This document shows, one piece after another, positions 22,478 through 25,866 of a stretch of DNA of 25,866 nt. Numbering within the stretch: the first letter of the stretch is position 1; each line of letters begins with the position of its first letter. The notes below the pieces were generated by a model. It did no database searches, was not told where the DNA came from, and was given only the letters and a program-made list of their open reading frames with translations. A program made the translations under genes and the position numbers. The stretch is from JADHLJ01 sp038116915 (GTDB lineage: Bacteria > Pseudomonadota > Alphaproteobacteria > Thalassobaculales > Thalassobaculaceae), in the NCBI GenBank assembly GCA_038116915.1, contig JAYOEU010000049.1, positions 1-25,866 on the forward strand, given 5' to 3'.

Positions 22478-23200
22478 CTAGTCCGCCGCCATCACGCCTT
22501 CCGCGCGATCGGGATAGATGATCCGCTCGGCCAGGCGGTGCATCTCCTCGACCTCCTCGCGGGAGCGGTAGAGCGGGCGCGTGCCCTTGATGGCGGCAAG
22601 CTGTTCTGCCTGGACATTGCGGCGGATCTCGGAAGTGAAGGAATTCAGCCGGTGATAGGCCTCGGACAGGGTGCGGCCGAGCGAGGTCACCCCGTGGCCC
22701 AGCAACACCACGGTGTTGGTGTCCTGAATGAAGCCGGCCACCGATCCGACATCAGCCTCCACATCCATGTGCGCATCGACATAGTAGGGCCACTTGCCGA
22801 GGATGAAGGGCATGTCCAGCGACAGGACCCCGACCTCGCTGAAGCCGCCGCTGGCGAAGAACGCGATCGTGGCATCGTCATGAACATGAATGACGGCGTT
22901 GATGTCCGGGCGAAGACGCAGGATCTCGCGATTGAGATTGTGGCCGACGCTGGTGATCCGCTCTCCGTACAGCAGCCGGCTGGTCGGGATATCGGTGATC
23001 ACCAGGTTTTCGCGGCCCATCTCCTCCAGCGAGATCTCGGCATGCTTGGTATAGGCGACGCCATGCTCGAAATCCGGGTGGGCGGCCCGGACCGCCATAT
23101 TGCCGAGCGTGTTGTGGATATATCCACGCCGCGCCACCATCCCCGCATAGCGCAGGAACTCCTCGGCGATGGCCGGTTCGAACACCACGGAATGCGGCAT
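22478..23200 (-). CDS. Class II aldolase/adducin family protein
   Basis: 240-aa member of the class II aldolase/adducin family, zinc enzymes that cleave or epimerise phosphosugars or related compounds, with decarboxylase branches as well. His105 and His107 (VIHVHDD) and His169 (LLGHG) would hold Zn. The conserved Glu usually four residues before the conserved helix His (as in SSExxLH) is not seen; the equivalent region is SVGHNLN. GGAGGGAG lies just before the ATG. It follows the FMN reductase gene by 26 bases on the same strand. Substrate unknown. Its stop overlaps the run-on stop of the sugar methyltransferase in CTAG. Confidence 0.85.
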   Translation of the reverse strand: MPHSVVFEPAIAEEFLRYAGMVARRGYIHNTLGNMAVRAAHPDFEHGVAYTKHAEISLEEMGRENLVITDIPTSRLLYGERITSVGHNLNREILRLRPDINAVIHVHDDATIAFFASGGFSEVGVLSLDMPFILGKWPYYVDAHMDVEADVGSVAGFIQDTNTVVLLGHGVTSLGRTLSEAYHRLNSFTSEIRRNVQAEQLAAIKGTRPLYRSREEVEEMHRLAERIIYPDRAEGVMAAD

Positions 23201-23226
23201 GGCTCCCTCCGGGTTTTAGGTCTCCG

Positions 23227-23805
23227 TCAGCCCTTCAGCGCGCCGGCGGTACGGACCACCGCGTCAACGACGGCCTTGACCTGTCCGGTATGAGCCTCGT
23301 TGACGAGCGAGCCATCCTCGTTGAAGGCGGCCGCGGCGCCGCTGATAGCGACCTGCTGGGGCACCATGGTCACCCCGATATTACCGAGGATTGAGCGCAG
23401 GTGCACCAGTCCGCGTAGACCGCCAAGCGCGCCGGGCGCCGCTGACATGATTCCGGCCACCTTGCCGCGATAGGCCGCGACCATGGCATCGTCGCCATCG
23501 GGGCGCGAGATCCAGTCCAGCGTATTCTTCAGCAGCGGCGAGATCGAGCTGTTGTACTCGGGCGAAGCGATGATCAGCGCGTCATGGGCAAGGAAGATCT
23601 TGCGCAGCGCCCGGGCATCCTCGGGCACGCCGGAGCCGGCCTCGACATCGCCGTCATACATCTGCAGGCGATGATCGGCGAGGTCCAGCTCCGTCACCTC
23701 GCCGCCGGCATTGCGCGCCATCCCGGCGGCGATGCGGGCGAGTTTCTTGTTGAACGAGGCCGAGCGGGCGCTGCCGGCGAAGACCAGAATCTTAGGCGTG
23801 GCCAT
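23227..23805 (-). CDS. NADPH-dependent FMN reductase family protein
   Basis: Flavodoxin-like reductase of 192 aa. The FMN phosphate loop is GSARSASFN (about 11-19), and ASPEYNSSISPLLKNTLDW (79-97) is the standard family motif at the flavin ring. It may supply reduced flavin to monooxygenases, such as the LLM proteins at the left of this window, or reduce quinones or metal oxyanions. CTGGAG lies 6 bases before the ATG at 23805; an earlier in-frame start adds 20 unconserved residues. The class II aldolase gene follows by 26 bases, so the two are likely an operon. Confidence 0.9.
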   Translation of the reverse strand: MATPKILVFAGSARSASFNKKLARIAAGMARNAGGEVTELDLADHRLQMYDGDVEAGSGVPEDARALRKIFLAHDALIIASPEYNSSISPLLKNTLDWISRPDGDDAMVAAYRGKVAGIMSAAPGALGGLRGLVHLRSILGNIGVTMVPQQVAISGAAAAFNEDGSLVNEAHTGQVKAVVDAVVRTAGALKG

Positions 23806-23903
23806 GATATCTCCAGAGGGCGGGGGCGGGAAAAGTCGGATCACACTTAGTGGGGTGACCGCCAATGCGCAAGACGCCGTTCGGGAAACGGTGTGTTGAC
23901 GCT

Positions 23904-25289
23904 TTATTCATACAGTTCGGGCGCGCGTGACCGGTGGGCCGCCCTCAGACTTTCCGCTCGCGAGAGCAGATCCAGATACCAGGCATGACGGGCCTCGTAG
24001 TGGTCCGCCAGCATGCGGGAATTGGCCACATGGGACCGGCCGGCGCGTGCCAGCTTGTCGCGCAGACCGGCTTCCCGGATCAGCCTGTGCAGACCGACCA
24101 TGAATTCGCGGGGCGAACGGTAGAGCACCCCGGTACGGCCGTCGGAAACGCTTGCGCCGTAAACGGTAGGCGGCGCCAGCACCGCAACCCCGTGAGCGGC
24201 GCTTTCGGTGAATTTCAGATCCGACTTGCAGCGATTGAAGGCGGTGTCGTTCAGCGGCAACAGCGCGATATGGCAGCTCGCCAGTAATTTCAGATACTCC
24301 TGGTAAGGCAGCCTCGGCGTGAACCGCTTGCTCGAAACCGCGAGCGCATCAAAGATCGAGCGCTCGTGCACCACCTCGACCTCGATAAGGGCATCGCTAT
24401 GGAGCAGCGTCCGGTTCGCCGCCTCGGCGACCGCGGGCCAGTCATTGCCCCGATTGTAGCCGCCGATAAAGATCCGCACCGGAGTCTTCGGCCGCGTTAC
24501 GGCATGAGGCAGGGCCGGCAGATGATTCGCGAATACCGCGATCTCGTCCACATGTTCACGCAACCGTTCGGCAACGGTCGGCGTTGAGACCTGGGCGGCG
24601 TGCAGGCATCGAAGCGCGAAGGCGTCGTCGGCGTAATGTCCGGCAAAGTGATGGGGATCGTCATCCAGATCCAGAATTATCAGATATCCCGCCGCGAGCG
24701 CTGCTTTGAGGAACGGAATGTCCCGCTCGCGCCTGGGGATCGCCCGGTGCATCAGCAGAATCCGGGTCTCCGCGCCGGCCGAGAGCGATGCTGAAAAACT
24801 TTCAACCTGGGAGAACGGCCTGAAGCCGGGAATGCATCGCAGGAATGAGTTCGGCCGATGGATCCGGATATCCGCGTCTGCCACCAGTTCCGGCGTGATC
24901 GAGCAGTGCAGGGCGATTGACGGCGGCGCCTCGGGGGCATTCCAGGCGCGCAGAAACGGTTCGCGATCGAAGATATGACAGCCGGCCTCCGCGAGAGCTT
25001 GCTCAAGATCCGGCCCTGTCGCGTCGGGTGCTGCCAGGATCTGGCCGCGGGGAGACAAACCCGCCAGCAGCGCCGCAAGCTCCTCGCTGGCAATGCCGTC
25101 GTCGAACAACACCAGGCAGTCAAAGCTCTTGTCCTCGAGAATATCGTCCGGCTCGGCGCGGATGACGGTGGAAAGCGGCGCGCGCTCGCGGAATATGGCG
25201 GCAAGCCCGGAATCCTTGTTCGAGATCTCAAGAATGCGCCGCGCCGAAGGCGGAACGTATTTGATCAGATCAAGAGGATTGAAAGGCAT
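23904..25289 (-). CDS. Glycosyltransferase with degenerate methyltransferase-like N-terminus
   Basis: 461-aa protein. Residues about 15-115 have the strand order of a class I methyltransferase (ARRILEI, then FDCLVLFDDG, then LSPRGQILAAPDA) but the glycine-rich SAM loop is missing (NKDSG), so this part is probably not catalytic. Residues about 175-440 form a GT-B-like glycosyltransferase: an acidic DLDDDPHH at 207-214, and SDLKFTESAAHGVAVLA at 356-372, where the Glu and Gly fit the GT4/GT1 nucleotide-sugar site. No signal peptide is evident; cytoplasmic or membrane-associated action on glycans is likely. The start is uncertain (ATG 25289 chosen; GTG at 25304 is possible). It is divergent from the KDPG aldolase gene. 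Confidence 0.8.
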   Translation of the reverse strand: MPFNPLDLIKYVPPSARRILEISNKDSGLAAIFRERAPLSTVIRAEPDDILEDKSFDCLVLFDDGIASEELAALLAGLSPRGQILAAPDATGPDLEQALAEAGCHIFDREPFLRAWNAPEAPPSIALHCSITPELVADADIRIHRPNSFLRCIPGFRPFSQVESFSASLSAGAETRILLMHRAIPRRERDIPFLKAALAAGYLIILDLDDDPHHFAGHYADDAFALRCLHAAQVSTPTVAERLREHVDEIAVFANHLPALPHAVTRPKTPVRIFIGGYNRGNDWPAVAEAANRTLLHSDALIEVEVVHERSIFDALAVSSKRFTPRLPYQEYLKLLASCHIALLPLNDTAFNRCKSDLKFTESAAHGVAVLAPPTVYGASVSDGRTGVLYRSPREFMVGLHRLIREAGLRDKLARAGRSHVANSRMLADHYEARHAWYLDLLSRAESLRAAHRSRAPELYE

Positions 25290-25359
25290 CTTTGGCGTGG
25301 CCACGGATCGGTTCGTGGTAAGCTCACCCCCGTTTTATCGCCAAGCAGAAGAGAGTTCC

Positions 25360-25866
25360 ATGGCCATTGAAAATGTCCTCGCCGCCAGCCGTTTCATCCC
25401 GGTCCTGACCATAGAACGGCCCGAGGACGCGATTCCGCTCTGCACGACCCTGTTCGAGGCCGGCCTGCCGGTGCTGGAGATCACCTTGCGCACCGCCTCG
25501 GCGCTGGCCGCGGTCGAAGCGGCGGCAAGCGTGCTGCCGGACGCGATCATCGGTGTCGGCACGGTGCTGGACCCGGCCGACTTCGCCCCGGCGCTGGATG
25601 CGGGCGCCGTCTTCGCGGTCTCGCCGGGCCTCAACATGGATCTGGTCGAGACGGCGGAGGATTTCGGCATCGACTACCTGCCCGGCATCCAGACCAGTTC
25701 CGAGGCCATGGCCGCCTGGCGCGAGGGCCTGCGCTGTCTGAAATTCTTCCCGGCCAAGGTCGCCGGCGGCACCCACTGCCTCAAGCAACTCGCCCCGCTC
25801 TATCCCGGCCTCAAATTCTGCCCGACCGGCGGCATCACCTTCGAGGAGGCCCCGGCCTTCCTCGCC
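25360..25866 (+). CDS. eda: 2-dehydro-3-deoxy-phosphogluconate aldolase (partial)
   Basis: The first 169 codons of a KDPG/KHG aldolase, running off the window end. It cleaves 2-keto-3-deoxy-6-phosphogluconate to pyruvate and glyceraldehyde-3-phosphate (Entner-Doudoroff pathway) through a Schiff base. By comparison with E. coli Eda, Glu40 (LEITLRT), Arg44, Thr68 (GVGTVL), Pro89 (VSPG), the Schiff-base Lys128 (LKFFPA) and the phosphate motif PTGGI (155-159) are all present. The full protein is usually about 210 aa. AGAAGAGAG precedes the ATG. It is divergent from the glycosyltransferase gene. Which 2-keto-3-deoxy acid it prefers depends on neighbours outside the window. Confidence 0.9.
   Translation, partial: MAIENVLAASRFIPVLTIERPEDAIPLCTTLFEAGLPVLEITLRTASALAAVEAAASVLPDAIIGVGTVLDPADFAPALDAGAVFAVSPGLNMDLVETAEDFGIDYLPGIQTSSEAMAAWREGLRCLKFFPAKVAGGTHCLKQLAPLYPGLKFCPTGGITFEEAPAFLA

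Overview
The window is GC-rich, densely coded DNA with short intergenic gaps. It reads as an alphaproteobacterial chromosome, probably Rhodospirillales-like. The reasons are the gene families present (an RHH_4-type ribbon-helix-helix pair, LLM flavin enzymes, a BMP-type binding protein, a TauD-type dioxygenase), the base composition and the REP-like palindromes. The genus cannot be fixed from the sequence. No rRNA, tRNA, CRISPR array, phage gene or transposase gene was seen.

Left part (1-7.1 kb), small-molecule uptake and catabolism. A BMP-family ABC binding protein is closed by a strong hairpin. An LLM flavin monooxygenase and an SMP-30/gluconolactonase-like hydrolase follow as a two-gene operon, ending in a REP-like inverted pair that faces a BenE-type transporter. 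Divergent from BenE is a second LLM oxidoreductase. It converges on a superoxide dismutase fused to a rhodanese domain.

Middle (7.4-12 kb), the most unusual locus. Three minus-strand genes overlap by a few bases each: a TauD/TfdA-type 2-oxoglutarate dioxygenase, a five-helix membrane protein with two His pairs (likely di-heme b), and a 979-residue protein joining a four-cluster ferredoxin module to a molybdopterin oxidoreductase. The order suggests a cytoplasmic oxidation whose electrons enter the quinone pool. One testable idea is oxidation of sulfite released by the dioxygenase. Behind it lies a 0.7-kb array of a 265-bp unit, each copy carrying an inverted pair of REP-like palindromes.

Right part (12.8-25.9 kb). 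In order: a UDP-glucuronate 4-epimerase-like gene; a beta-hydroxyacid dehydrogenase/S9 peptidase pair; a small membrane protein; a short-chain dehydrogenase homologue (lacking the usual Ser and Tyr) with a DAO-family flavoenzyme; a tandem pair of ribbon-helix-helix proteins with a possible operator; a SAM methyltransferase; a secreted lectin/endostatin-like protein; a sugar O-methyltransferase-like gene whose last 13 codons lie beyond an in-frame TAA; an FMN reductase/class II aldolase pair; a glycosyltransferase; and the start of a KDPG aldolase gene cut by the window end. The epimerase, both methyltransferases and the glycosyltransferase fit surface polysaccharide work but are not one operon.
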